Source of the DNA: Theocolax elegans
Taxonomy: Eukaryota; Arthropoda; Insecta; Hymenoptera; Cerocephalidae
DNA length: 64,000 nt
NCBI GenBank assembly: GCA_026168455.1
Contig: CM047426.1
Location: forward strand, 24,536,528 to 24,600,527
Direction of reading: 5' to 3'
The notes below the pieces were generated by a model. The model ran no database searches. It had not been told where the DNA came from and worked only from the letters and a program-made list of their open reading frames with translations. This document shows, piece after piece, positions 1 through 11,787 of this stretch. How positions within the stretch are numbered: position 1 is the stretch's first letter; the number at the start of each line of letters is the position of its first letter. Both the position numbers and the translations under genes were made by a program.

Positions 1-3000
1 TATGCCTCTGAGCTATAATAAAATTCAATTTCAACTTCGTATAACGATATACGAGTGCTTTTTCGAATGGTTATATCTGTAGAAGTTACTTTGAATCCAC
101 AAATGAAAATTAATTGTATCCGAATGTAGAAGGCTGAGCAACTCAATGTTTCTTTTTTATCAGAAATAGAATGATTGCCTGCGTAATGAAATTAAAAAAC
201 TTTTCTTCTCTCGCACACTCATATAAATATTAAAAATTACAACTTATCATACGTGTCCGTTAATAATGACTATACGACTTTATAACCGTACAGAAATGAA
301 TTCATATATTATTTACACGTATAAATTTTCGGTGTGCGTAAATTCCATTGTTCATTTAGGTGTTTCAAATTCAATTTTAACTAGAAAACTGTATTAAAAA
401 GTAAGTAATAAAGATTTTACGGAAATAAACTCGAAATAAAATGGGAGAGGAATAAAAATGAGATGTCGCGACCCTGACCAAACGAAAATTCAAAGAAAAA
501 TAAAGTATGCATACGTGTATGTAAAGTAAGAGAGAAAAGACGAATTTTCGCGTGACGCGCGGTGCATATGTATCCGAAGCATTCGAGTCAGCCTTCGCGA
601 AATCGCGAGACGTATGGGTGTGTTGCATTGTTGGAGAATATCCGGAATCGCGATCGCAATTTTGTCAGCTGGTTCAACCCGTTATGCAGCCATAAGGAAT
701 GTCCTAGTTGGTGTTCATCTATAGATTGCATTCAGGAATGCAGACCTACGGAATATAGAATATTCTCTAGATTGTTTATAGAAAGAATACCCTTGCAATG
801 TAGTCTACCTCTCGTAAAACATTTTTCGCTTATATCTCGATTTGGCTAAAGCTTCATTTAAAATAGCTTTTAAAAAATTGATTTTGACGGGTAAGCATTT
901 TTATTTGGTGTAATTCTCCAAACGCTAAAACCCATCGATTAAAAAGACAATTTTGTTGTGTAAAGCCAAAACTAAAGATATGACAATATGCGTATACGCA
1001 TCTTTCCAGACATTGTTAAATATGTATGTAATAGCAAAAAGGTCTCTAAAATAAAGGACGTCGTACGAGATGAAACAATAATGAAGAGTCACCGGCAGGT
1101 GAATAACCAACGACAAGTTAACACAAATATATTTTTCCTCTCTGGTAAATGGACCCTCGGCATCGCATGAAGCGCGAACAAGAGAAACGTCTTAACAAAC
1201 GCAATATTAACCCCGAGTAAAATGGATCTCACCAGCGACGAGCGAACCAATTAGAATGACACGATGGTTACGACGGTTCTGGACGAAATTTATTTCGTTG
1301 AGTCTTTCGGAGGCTCGCAGTATACCTCAGGAAATTGTCAATAAGCAGTTGCCATTGACAAAGCGCACGATCGGCGAGCCAGTCGCGGAAATGGGAAATA
1401 AGAAAAACCTGGAGTTCAGCCAAATGCTCGAACCCCGTCACTTTTTCAACGTGCTCTCTCACCCATTCCTACGAGTTTATGGGCTACAATTACGGTTGGC
1501 TCGTCGGGACAAAAAGAAAGGAGAAAGAACGAGAAAGAAAGATACGGCTCCTTAATCGTATAAAATCCATTTGTAAAACCAAGCATCCTGCAGGCGAGTA
1601 GGACTGCATTAGCTAATTGTTGCACCGATTCCCTTACGTATAATCGAGAACTAGGTATTCGAGTGTATGTACCTTACGATTTTTACCTTCCGGCTATCTC
1701 GGCTTATATATCGCTGAAAGGATTTTCCTGTCTTTGGTGTCAAAGTTTACGCGCTACGTTGCCAGTTAAATCGATGCCGCTCGTTCCTTTCGCGTGTTTG
1801 ACGATCGAGAGCTACGTTTTATTGCAATTACGGTGTACCTGCCTTCTGACATACGTATACGCTATCATTCAATGTGTACTTACACGTTAATGTGGACAGA
1901 TATACTGTACAAACAATTATTTTACCGTTACATTTATTATACTTTATTCTTATTTTCGGTGTTTTATATTTATTCTGCGATACGTTTTATTGAGAGTGTC
2001 TTCGACGTTACTTTACCCAAAAGAGATAGTTCAATTAATACGTACAATTTCTACGGACGTAGAAAAGGATTTTTTGTATAGCAACATAATATATTCACGC
2101 TTTATACTCTATATGGATAAAAAAAAAAGATATTAAAAAATCAATTTATTTGTACGTGCATGAGTATATTTACTATATCGAAAATGAAGATAAATCAATA
2201 GTATTTCCTTTCGCCCGTTGGGAATTATAAATGTTATTAGTTTTTTTCAATACATTTGCGTATGACGCATTCGCCAGGAATATTTCAATACTGTTACTAT
2301 TATTTTTCAAAAGTATCTTATTTCCATCACACTTTTTACATAGAGTAAGATATCAAAAAAATTGTTTGAATATAAAATGTATAAAATTTAAACGTATATG
2401 CGTCTTTTATGTAATATTTAGAAAATATTTAAAGAAATCAATTAATTTAAAGTTAATTTCACATGTTGAATAATATATGTCAAATTACTAGATTATATTT
2501 CTTTTTTATTGAACTTGAAACATATACAGGTTTGTGTTGCTTTACATAAGGTATAATAGTACAGTTGCATAATTACATTATATTTTAAGGTTATAATCGT
2601 TTAGGAAGGTTATATGATATGCTCACATACGGTAACGTTAGATATGTAGATATGAACATTTTGGTACATAACGATAAATAACATTTTTCTTTTAACTTTT
2701 TAAGAAATCTAGATCTTTTTTTATCGACTAACGTACACTAGGCCATTATACTACATGATTAATGTTTTCAACGTATAGGCCATATATATGACACAGAGCA
2801 TTGGTAGAGTTTTGTGATACATACGTACACATGTAAGATAACATATAGCATATTTTCAGTTTTACTTTAGCTGCAATAAAACCCGTATTAAGTAAACGAA
2901 AGCTAATAATGTTTTAAACGAACTATTACCGATCATAACGTATCAAATTAAAGCGCGAAAATACGCTTTAGTATACTTTTCGACAATTACGTCATTACCA

Positions 3001-3210
3001 TAAAAATCACGATAAAATCTATAGATTAATCTTAAAAAGCATATAAAATTCACGACTAAAGAGTATAAAATTTTTTATTATTTTTTTATCAATCTTTAGG
3101 ATTGATCGTAAAGGAAACTTTGGTTTAAACATTCCCGAATGAGAGTAAAGCCTTTGACACAAACTGGTTTTAAGGTTCGCCCGGTTTAACGAAACATCCC
3201 TTTCAACTTG
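1..3210. other. AT-rich non-coding DNA
   Basis: Only short frames open by chance. Slightly GC-richer patches lie at about 540-700 and 1190-1560. No repeat, RNA gene or exon was recognised. Confidence 0.5.
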
Positions 3211-4482
3211 GAAGTTGAAGCGAATTGGCAAATCGGTTGGGCTGGCTCCACGTAATCGCGGAGAGCTAGGCACATCATCCAGCCAGCAGGTTCATGGACC
3301 AATGTATATTTGCGCGTTGAAGAGCAAGCAAATACGTATTTCCACGCCGACACGCGAGAGAAAGAGAATGGATAGGCGCAAGAAGCGCCAAACGAACCAC
3401 GTCGTGTGTTTCGATTTCCCTAGCTATATAATCTACGCCGGACGCTCTAAATTAAAAAGTTTTTTTGCGAGTTCGTCGATTTCAAAACTTGCGCTTGATT
3501 AAAATAGATGCGACTGGACGTCAAGAGATGATTTGTAAACGAGTGTATTTGAGAACAAGATAGAATTTATGTATCTAATCGATATACATATTTTTAATAG
3601 AACTATCGGGCGCATTGTTAATAATAAATAAAAGTGCAGTGTTATATTATTAACAATTATTATTTAAAGATTATTTTGATACTCGTTTATAGCTATTTTA
3701 CTTTATAATTATATTGAATTCATAATTATGCTTTACATTATTAATTAAATTGAAATGCGTATTTAATATAATATTCATAATAATCAAATATATATTTTAT
3801 TAATAATTATAACACGCAAGTTTATGCAGTTTAAATTAATAAAACAAAAATTAAAGAAATAAAAATATACGATAATAATTGTAGACGAAGCGAAAGAGAA
3901 ACAAAAAAAAGTACGCGTTAAAACGTAATATATTCGATAAAGTTCTAAAAGATAAAAATTGAAAATTGATAAGCAGAGAACAAATCCATGATTGTGTGGA
4001 AGAAGGTGAAGGGATCGATCCGTATTGTAATACGGTGTAGAGATAATTAAGCGTTCGTTTGGGTCGTGAAAGCCTCTTAACTTGCCCGCGGGAGCCCACG
4101 AAAGTGAATATTCAGTAAGGTAAGCCTAAAATATTTAAAAGCAGGGCAAAAGGAACGAGCAAAGTGAAAAGTTTCGTTCAACATTGAAGTTAAAAGGTGA
4201 ACTCGCGCAACTCCGACAAAGTTATTGAAATATAACTCGCATTTGAACATGAAAGATTCAAAGCGAGAGCGTAAGATCACGTCGTCAAATACCCGAGGTT
4301 AAAAATAAAGAAATTGAGAAAACCGCAGGGCGCAGAACGACGATCTTATATACGTGTCCACTTCGAGAAGTTCAAAGATCTCGCGTTGGTTTTGACGAGA
4401 AAAGGACGAAAAGTACCGAGTCGGTATATTAATATTCCAGTGAGCCGGCTACGCGAACGATGCCGCAAGCTATACCTATGCG

Positions 4483-4525
4483 TGTGTACTTGTGTACTTG
4501 TGTACTTGTCTACTTGTGTACGTAT
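4483..4525 (+). repeat. Short tandem repeat, 8 bp unit (tgtacttg)
   Basis: Five near-identical tandem units (one with a C substitution, tctacttg), followed by a TA/CA run to 4549. Confidence 0.9.
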
Positions 4526-4675
4526 ATATATATACACATACACACACGCGTGGGGACGCAAGGCGTTACGCTCCTACCCATTTCCTTGCTATCATCCCCA
4601 CGAAATTTCAGTGAAGAGGCGTCCGTGACCCATTGCCGAACCTCAGCTGCGTTTCCTTCCTGTCGAACCTTCCCA

Positions 4676-4705
4676 ACCCTCTCTCTCTCTCTCTCCCTCT
4701 CTCCT
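4676..4705. repeat. (CT)n tract
   Basis: A CT-rich run with one CCC interruption, next to a GC-richer block (4540-4760). Confidence 0.9.
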
Positions 4706-7700
4706 CCTTTTCCTCGTTATGCCAGTTCTTGCGCGCATATATCTCCTACGGGGTGAATTAGCGAGTTTATGCGCGACGATATGAGAAGATCGTCAGAGAT
4801 TTAATAACTTTTGGAAATTTCCTATGATTACAAGTTGCGCCAGAGGAGAGATCTTTGGCTTGAGGAATCTCGAGAAATTACTTTTTGGATGATTTGCATG
4901 CCACGCGGATTTTGAGGAGCAGATGTTTATGATTGTTATGGAATTACTTTTTGGAGTTTAGAGGCTTGAACAGCATGCTCCTACTCGCAGAATGTAAACT
5001 TCTATTATTGAGTTAGTTCGGCCAAGTTGACGAGTATATTTTTTACTCAAAATCCAGGTTTTTATCTTCATTCGGTACAACTAATATTTTCCATATTTAT
5101 ACAAGATTATTTATTCATCATAATATTTTATTTAAATCTTGTGACGAGTTACGCCTTTGTCAGGCTACATTTTGAGTTTTATCGCAATATTGCGTGGCGA
5201 CGTCTTTGCGCGATATCTGCGAAGAAGCGTCGCGAGCTGCTATATAGCCGACGCGTACTCAAGGTAAGGCCTCTTTCGCTCGAGGATCACCGACTTGACG
5301 AGTTCGCCATCGTTCCAAGGGGAGTCCGCGCCGTACCACAAGCAGATCGGATGGACTTCCTTCGCCCACCATGTATACGTTCGAGGTGGTGCCAAAACCC
5401 ATAAGAAGGCGACTGACTGGAGAGAATTAGTCAACTCCTCGAGTGAAGTGAGCCGCCGCTGGACCTCGATTGATCCAAAGATAAGTCTATTCGTATTCTT
5501 GCCGAAACCGTGACACCCGATTCCACGCGTAATGTCGACAGAATTTGTAATCGCGAAGCCTCAACGATGGCTATATTCATCGTAAAGTTAGATGCTCGCA
5601 TACTCAACTAATGAAAAATAAATTATACGGAAACCGAGATTGTCAACTTCCCATATTTGTAATCGTTTTTATTTTATTAAACTGAGAGATAATAACATAC
5701 ACAGCGTGTACCTTTTAATCCCACGCATAATTAAATAGTAATTCTGAAAATAATAAATAAAGATTTTACAATCTATATCCGATTCTTTAATTTTGCATAT
5801 TATTTTACTTTTATAATTTTTAATTCCTATTGTAAAATAATGAAATTGGAAAATAAGAATAAATATACGTCTCGATTAAATTTGTTTATTCTCTACAGTA
5901 ACATTTAGTTTATTAAATATCAGCTTCTAATACATTTGCTCAAAAGTCAATAGATAAAAAGGAATAATTTTAGTCTGTATAATTCAAACCGCTACAATTA
6001 TTTAAGGTATCAGTAAAATTTCCAATAACGCGAATAAGCAAGCATTTCGTTATATTGATTCAATTGTACAGTAATATTGATTTATGTATTTATTTAAATA
6101 CACTTTATTAGAATTGTTTACGATCCATTAGTATGGATACTGAAAAGAGATATTATTAAATCAATGTAATAAATATATGTACCTCTTCCTTTTTTTGTGA
6201 CTTTTTTACAGTGTGTTATTCCATTCACTTCTTTTCCATTTTAATTAAAGGTATGAAAAAATTTTTTTTCATTTTACTTTTTATTTATTATTTAAATGCA
6301 TTTCAGAATGAATGTTAAATTGATTATATTTACATAATACACACATATATATTTTTAATTACATAAACCATATTAATGTTCGATTTATATATTTCATTAT
6401 TTTATAACTTCCTGTAAATGTGTATAAATATATGTATATAATAAAAAAAAACCGATTAATTCTACTTAGTCGATAAAATAATAAATTTACATTCATGAAA
6501 TGTATATTTTCGATAAGTAAATGTAAACATAATAAGGGCTATTCCCCAAACAATTTAAAAAATACTTTTTACAACTTTTCCTATACGAATTTTACCTCGA
6601 GGGGAGCATCTTTCAAAACTCGTTGTAATTTAATTTATCCGATAAAACCCCATCGATTTTCCTGATTAAATACATGTTTATCCCTAAGATTATCAAAAGC
6701 CACTTACTATTATACACAAACAAAAATGTTATCTTCTTGAACATATATCCGAATTAAATTTCCCGAGGCTGAAAGGGAAACATTAAAAATCGACAGAAAC
6801 TCTCAAGACCCGCAGCGATATAAGAGAATTATATAGAAAGTAAAAGAAGGGAGAATGCGAAGTTTCTTATTTTGACGTTTTGGTCGAACACGAGATACGA
6901 GACTATATGTATATATATATAAACGTACACTTCGAGGCACCAGGTGGCATACGGCACTGCGGACGGCTAAAACAATTTGCCATAAATTCTTTTTTTTGGC
7001 TTCTTGAAGAAGCCAATGGGAGGCGTGTAAAGACTGCACAAGCCAATGCTCCCGATCTCCCCTTTTTTCATTTTGCTGCATGCTTGAATCCTCTTGGTTC
7101 TAGCCTACTTTTCTCACACAAGTTACTTTCGTTGGACTATTTTTTTTAAAAGTTTTAACTAAAATTTTTATATTAAATTTGTATTCCAACTTAATTTTTA
7201 GTTATGAAGTTCGAAATGTTTCGATAAAATTTCAATTAATGTTGTACGAAGAAATTGCTTACATATATGAGTAATATTTATACAAAAATAATGTACTTTT
7301 GTACAAATGCAGAAAACTGTATTACGTATATTACAAAGTATTTAAATTTATCCATTTCAAATAAAATAACATTACTAATTAGATACTATACTTAATTAAA
7401 AACCCAGTTTATTTTCAATGACTATAAATATAAGCTTGATAGTAACTAATTTAAATATTTTCAGTACATATATTTCAAACTTATGTTTTCTTTCTTCTCG
7501 ACTATATTACGGTCGAAACAGAGAGCGTACTCAATTTATTATGGCATTTATTTCTGATGAAGCACGAACCCAAACTGTTTAAGCCGAAAATCGAATAAAT
7601 TCGAAAGAAAAATGACGATTAAGGTTGAAGAGAAAGGCGGTTGTGAAAAGAAGGCGAACAAATACACGGCTGGCGTCTTAAATAAAACGTTAGGGGGTCG

Positions 7701-8149
7701 AATAAGCGTAAAAAAATGTGTACGTGTTCAACAATACTATCATACGTAAAAGAAAAACAGAAATTGTATTATGTTTTTTACTCTCGCTGTTACATTCTTT
7801 TACTTCATTATTTAACATAGAACTTTTTTTAATATAAAAATTTTAAGTGCAGTTAACAATTATAAATTAAAAAAAAAGGATACACCTACAAAATAGTAAA
7901 ACAGAAAATAACAATTGTTTAACTAGCGGAAAGTTAATGATAATTTGATAGTTACATTTAATAAAAATATTATAAATATTTATAAATGTTATAAATATTT
8001 GGATGAATTACTAGAAGCACAAAATAATGGAGAAAATTCATTAATGTAAACTCCTCAACATCAAGAAAATACAAAGACTTGTCCTACTTAAGTATTAAGC
8101 TTGATTCCCGTACAGAATGTCAGTATGTGCATTCCCTCAGGCTCGAGTA

Positions 8150-8560
8150 TAGGAGAATTCATAAAACGAAAGAGGATATCGAATGAGGTTGTAAAAAGAA
8201 CATAGAGGAAATACGTCGACGGAGGGTCGACAACATATTGCTAGGTTCACCTTATGTATTATGCATGAGAAAGACGCGCGAGTTTTCGGACGTTAACGAG
8301 TGGCTCTATTAATTGCGGAAAAGAGTTGGTGAGAAGAAAGTCACCCGCCGGCTACAAAAAGAAAATGCACGATTGTTGTGTTAAAAAAAGGGCGCGCGAA
8401 ATTCGAATTCGACGCGCGGGATATTCGAATTGGAAACAAAGGGGCTCCAGTGCTGGAGGATTCTTTGTGTGCATAGGGGAGTAAAGACAAAGGAGGGGAA
8501 TACGAGAAGGAAAAGCTTTAACCCCGGGGCGAGTCTCGCATGGCTTTCACCTTTAAATTC
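8150..8560. other. GC-rich island inside duplication 1 (second copy at 12710-13120)
   Basis: This roughly 400 bp stretch has many CpG dinucleotides, unlike the AT-rich sequence around it. No long open frame with protein-like composition was seen. It may be a conserved regulatory element or an old exon remnant. Nothing in the sequence decides between these. Confidence 0.4.
8393..8418. repeat. GC-flanked imperfect palindrome (also at 12965-12990)
   Basis: CGCGCG arms at both ends enclose the perfect palindrome AATTCGAATT, giving a hairpin-capable 26 bp site. It sits in the GC-rich core of duplication 1 and is retained in both copies. A nearby pair of GTCGAC hexamers (around 8217 and 8227) flanks a GGAGG spacer. 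Function unknown. Confidence 0.6.
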
Positions 8561-9548
8561 TTCCAGCTCTTGAGGAAAGAAAAGAAAAGAAAAATAGAGA
8601 CCGAGGTCCGGAAAATTTATTTTTGGTTATATCCATGACAATAGGCAAACGTTTTTCCGTTATTGTTCCAATGTGGCTTGTGCTACTTTTCACCTAGAAT
8701 GTTAATGAAAACGTTTTCACGCTGTATTTAAGTGTAGACTTTTTTTAATTCCGGCATACAACATATTCATCTTCGAAAGCTCCAATCAAGTTTGTTTTCA
8801 ATATAATTTAAAGATGCGGTGATTTAATTATTTTAGCCAATTCTGCAACCTGGTGGGTTCACTGTTCGAACAAAACAAGGTTTTTCGTTTATTAAATTTT
8901 ATACTTGTTATTTCTTAAAATTTACTTTCACCCCGTTAATTTTACTTTTGCCCTTCAAATACGTTTTTCGCGCCCATTTTCAGAGACAAAAAGTGGTTAC
9001 TTTAATCAATTTATTTATTCTACTTTCTACCAAAATGGGAATAAACTTCTACTTTCGACCCCATGTTGCATAAAATATTACTACAAATTAACAGAAAAAA
9101 TATTTTTCTAGTAAATACTGAGGTACAGTGCTAGAAATTTAATATGTAAGATTTTTTATGATTAAAAATATTAATTATAATTATTAACAATGAATTAATG
9201 ATATTATGACAATGATATAGTCAGTTATATGATATACGTACACATTTTATCCTAATTTTATGATTATAAAATTATTTAAAAGAATGTTTATGTTAATGTT
9301 ATTATCATAAACCTCACACTTTTTTAGTCGTAGGTACAAAATATATATGTATATAAAACTAATATTTAAAAAACTTAATTTTGGATTTTTAAATACTACC
9401 TACTTTTAATATGATAATAAATTAAAAAAATAATATTAAAATATTATGACCAGCAGGTTATTAAAATATGTTGCATAAAATATTTATTTCTAGATTTATT
9501 AACAATGATAAATTTTTAATAAAAATAAATATGATATATATATATATA

Positions 9549-9592
9549 CTAGGGGGCTTCGCCCCCCTGCGCGCTTCGCGCGCCAACCCCCT
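9549..9592 (-). mobile_element. Helitron-type 3' terminus
   Basis: Read on the minus strand, this segment ends with a GC hairpin followed directly by CTAG and a host T. That is the known structure of Helitron 3' ends (hairpin then CTRR, insertion between A and T). The terminal hairpin has arms at 9552-9557 and 9561-9566. A second hairpin with GCGCGC arms lies at 9569-9574 and 9578-9583. The element body would extend to the right; its 5' TC end was not located, and no Rep/helicase frame is visible, so it is non-autonomous or partial. Confidence 0.6.
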
Positions 9593-10940
9593 ATTTTTAA
9601 TTCGAAAAAGATTTTTCGTAATTAATTTATTTAAAATAATGTTTTAAATTGTATTATTTTTACACTACCATGAACACCTTAAAAATTAAACAGATTCACA
9701 CAACACCTTGAAGGTATTGCTATAGTTATTATAATTTATAAATAAAGTTTACCAAAATTTAGAGTAATGAAATCAGAATAAAAATAATAAAAAAAATAGA
9801 GCCACATTAAATGTTAACTGTAAATTTTAAACTATATGAATTCTTATAAAGCTTAAATTTATATTTTAATAATTATAAATGATAATGAAAAATTAACTTA
9901 CCAAAAATAGTAAAGTACATATACTTACTAAATTGTAGTATTTTAGTTAACAACTTATTAAAATTTTGAATTATTTGAAACGGTTATAAATAGAACTTCA
10001 CCTCCTAAAATTAATTATTTAATGACGAACGATCATCGCCAAAAGTTCTGTGTCATTAATATTTTGTACTTTTAGAGTAATAAATTTCTTCTTAATTAAA
10101 TTAATTTTTGTATTAGTTTTAAAGAATTATTTATAAAATTTTAGCGCTATATAAATAAAACCTGTTTCTTCCATTTCTCTCGTGATTCGTAATTTGCACC
10201 CTCTTTCAAAATTTGCATTTTAATCCATAATTATATCCAATTTATTTTACTATGCAGAGCCCAAATATTTATTTTGATTATTATAAACAAATTCATTTCT
10301 TAAATATCCTTCTGTTTCTATATACAAGTATATAAATACATACTTGTTTATTTAAAATATTGTGTTATATAAATATAAATTATCTACACACTTATATATC
10401 CATACAATTTTGAAATATTAATTTAAAAAATATTTAAATTAAATGCTCCTAAATTAATAGTTTTTGAAAATCTATTCAAATGTAATTCGTATTTTATATT
10501 GCCACTGTTAAAATTTGAATTTTCTTTTGCCTATACTGTTTATAATAGAATTATCTTAAAAATGCAATAATTAATATATTTAATTTTTAACCCATTGTAT
10601 ACATCATATGGATATTTGGAAAAGTGTATATACAAGTGTTATACTTGATTAATATTTATTTCATCTTCAAACAATTTTGCATTTGTATTTAAAGCATTAC
10701 ATTCAATTTTAGATCCGCTATTATTATTGAGTATACGTTTAAAAATTTTATGAGTTTTATCAGAATGAGTAAACAAATACACATTCTTTCAAGTTATGTT
10801 CACAACTTTTTTTTTGCGCACGGAAAAAAATACGTATATTATGTATTCTTGAAAAAACAATTTTAAATATATATATATTATATAAATATTACGCCGCACG
10901 CACACACACCCACATACATACATACATATGTATACATATA
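9593..10940 (-). mobile_element. Probable body of the Helitron-like element (right limit uncertain)
   Basis: This AT-rich, non-coding DNA follows the Helitron-type terminus. It includes the segment 9883-10193, which recurs in diverged form at 11485-11787. No coding frame of note is present. A CA/TA-rich microsatellite at about 10898-10943 may mark the right side. The extent is inference; only the 3' terminus is diagnostic. Confidence 0.3.
9883..10193 (+). repeat. Diverged direct repeat of about 300 bp, copy 1
   Basis: It matches 11485-11787 along its length with many substitutions and indels. Shared landmarks are accaaaaatagtaaagt, tttgtacttttagagtaat and ttcttcttaattaaattaat. Its divergence is greater than that of duplication 1, so it is an older repeat or a second copy of the same transposon family. 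Confidence 0.7.
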
Positions 10941-10943
10941 TAT

Positions 10944-11456
10944 GGGCTATTTCACGTCAAGTGGTACGATGAAAATTTTAAATCACTCCAAATTTGAGAA
11001 CAGGCTGGAAACATCTTGTAGAAATACAAAAAAAATTTAAGTGTTAAAAATAATTTGCTTAAGAGTTATTCGACCATGAAAAGTGGAAATTTTTCAATTT
11101 TTTAGAAAAACTTCTATTTTTAAAGCCATTTATCTCAAAATCTGTTGATTTTTTTTGAAAAAACATTACAAACAACTTTTGTTTAAATTAATCTTTAGAA
11201 CTTATATACCCTGGTTACATTCTTAATTTTAAAATCTCGAAGAGATAGAACACCCGACATATTGAATATCAAAAAAAGGCTACCACGCCATAATCGATTT
11301 TAATCTAACACCTCTCAAAAGTTCACATTTTTCGCGAGCTTTCGAATGGCTTGGGTTAGCTTATCGGCCAAGACCGCTGTTGTAAGTTATGCCTCATAAA
11401 CCTCATAAAATCACTAATTTTCACGTATTTTAGGACATAACTTACACCAAAGGTGT
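10944..11456. repeat. Possible degenerate dispersed element in the duplication 1 spacer
   Basis: This segment starts gggctatttcacgtcaag and has an internal composition unlike its neighbours, with runs such as ttcgcgagctttcgaatgg. It looks like a decayed transposon, but neither terminal repeats nor a coding frame could be defined. Confidence 0.25.
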
Positions 11457-11484
11457 AATATATATAATATATATATATATGTGG

Positions 11485-11787
11485 TAATGAACAATTAACT
11501 TACCAAAAATAGTAAAGTGCATATACTTAATTGTAGTATTTAGGAAAAACCTATTAAAATTTTAGATTGTTTTAAACGGATCTAAATACAACTTTACCTC
11601 CTAAAATTAATCTATTTAAGTCATCGCCAAGAGTTTCTATATGTCATTAATATTTTGTACTTTTAGAGTAATTAAACTTTCTTCTTAATTAAATTAATTT
11701 TTGTATAGTTTTAAAGAATTATTTATAACATTTTAGCGGTATATAAATAAAAACCTGTTCTTCCTTATTCTCCCGTAATTCGTAATT
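11485..11787 (+). repeat. Diverged direct repeat of about 300 bp, copy 2
   Basis: This partner of 9883-10193 ends exactly where duplication 1 copy 2 begins (attcgtaat then tatgaag). The breakpoint of the 2.3 kb duplication therefore abuts a repeat-derived sequence. No coding content. Confidence 0.7.

Larger units (their letters stand above)
3211..7201. other. Non-coding DNA with three small GC-rich patches
   Basis: GC-richer patches lie at 3220-3450, 4300-4780 and 5210-5520, separated by AT-rich DNA. The 5268-5513 patch is open for 81 codons on the + strand but lacks an ATG. Nothing else recognised. Confidence 0.45.
7202..9538. repeat. Large local duplication 1, copy 1 (about 2.3 kb)
   Basis: This block recurs almost base for base at 11786-14111. 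It holds AT-rich DNA around a GC-rich core (about 8150-8560), and a short open frame of 68 codons (8905-9111) that is identical in the second copy. No coding gene is recognised in it. The left edge begins at ttatgaagttcg and the right edge ends at aaatatgatata. Differences between copies are mainly single-base indels and homopolymer lengths, so the duplication is very recent or an assembly product. Confidence 0.9.

Noticed and set aside
8905..9111. 68-codon frame identical in both copies of duplication 1 (also 13477-13683)
   Set aside because: Identity is explained by the recent duplication of the whole block, not by selection. Composition is AT-driven and the start codon is not ATG.
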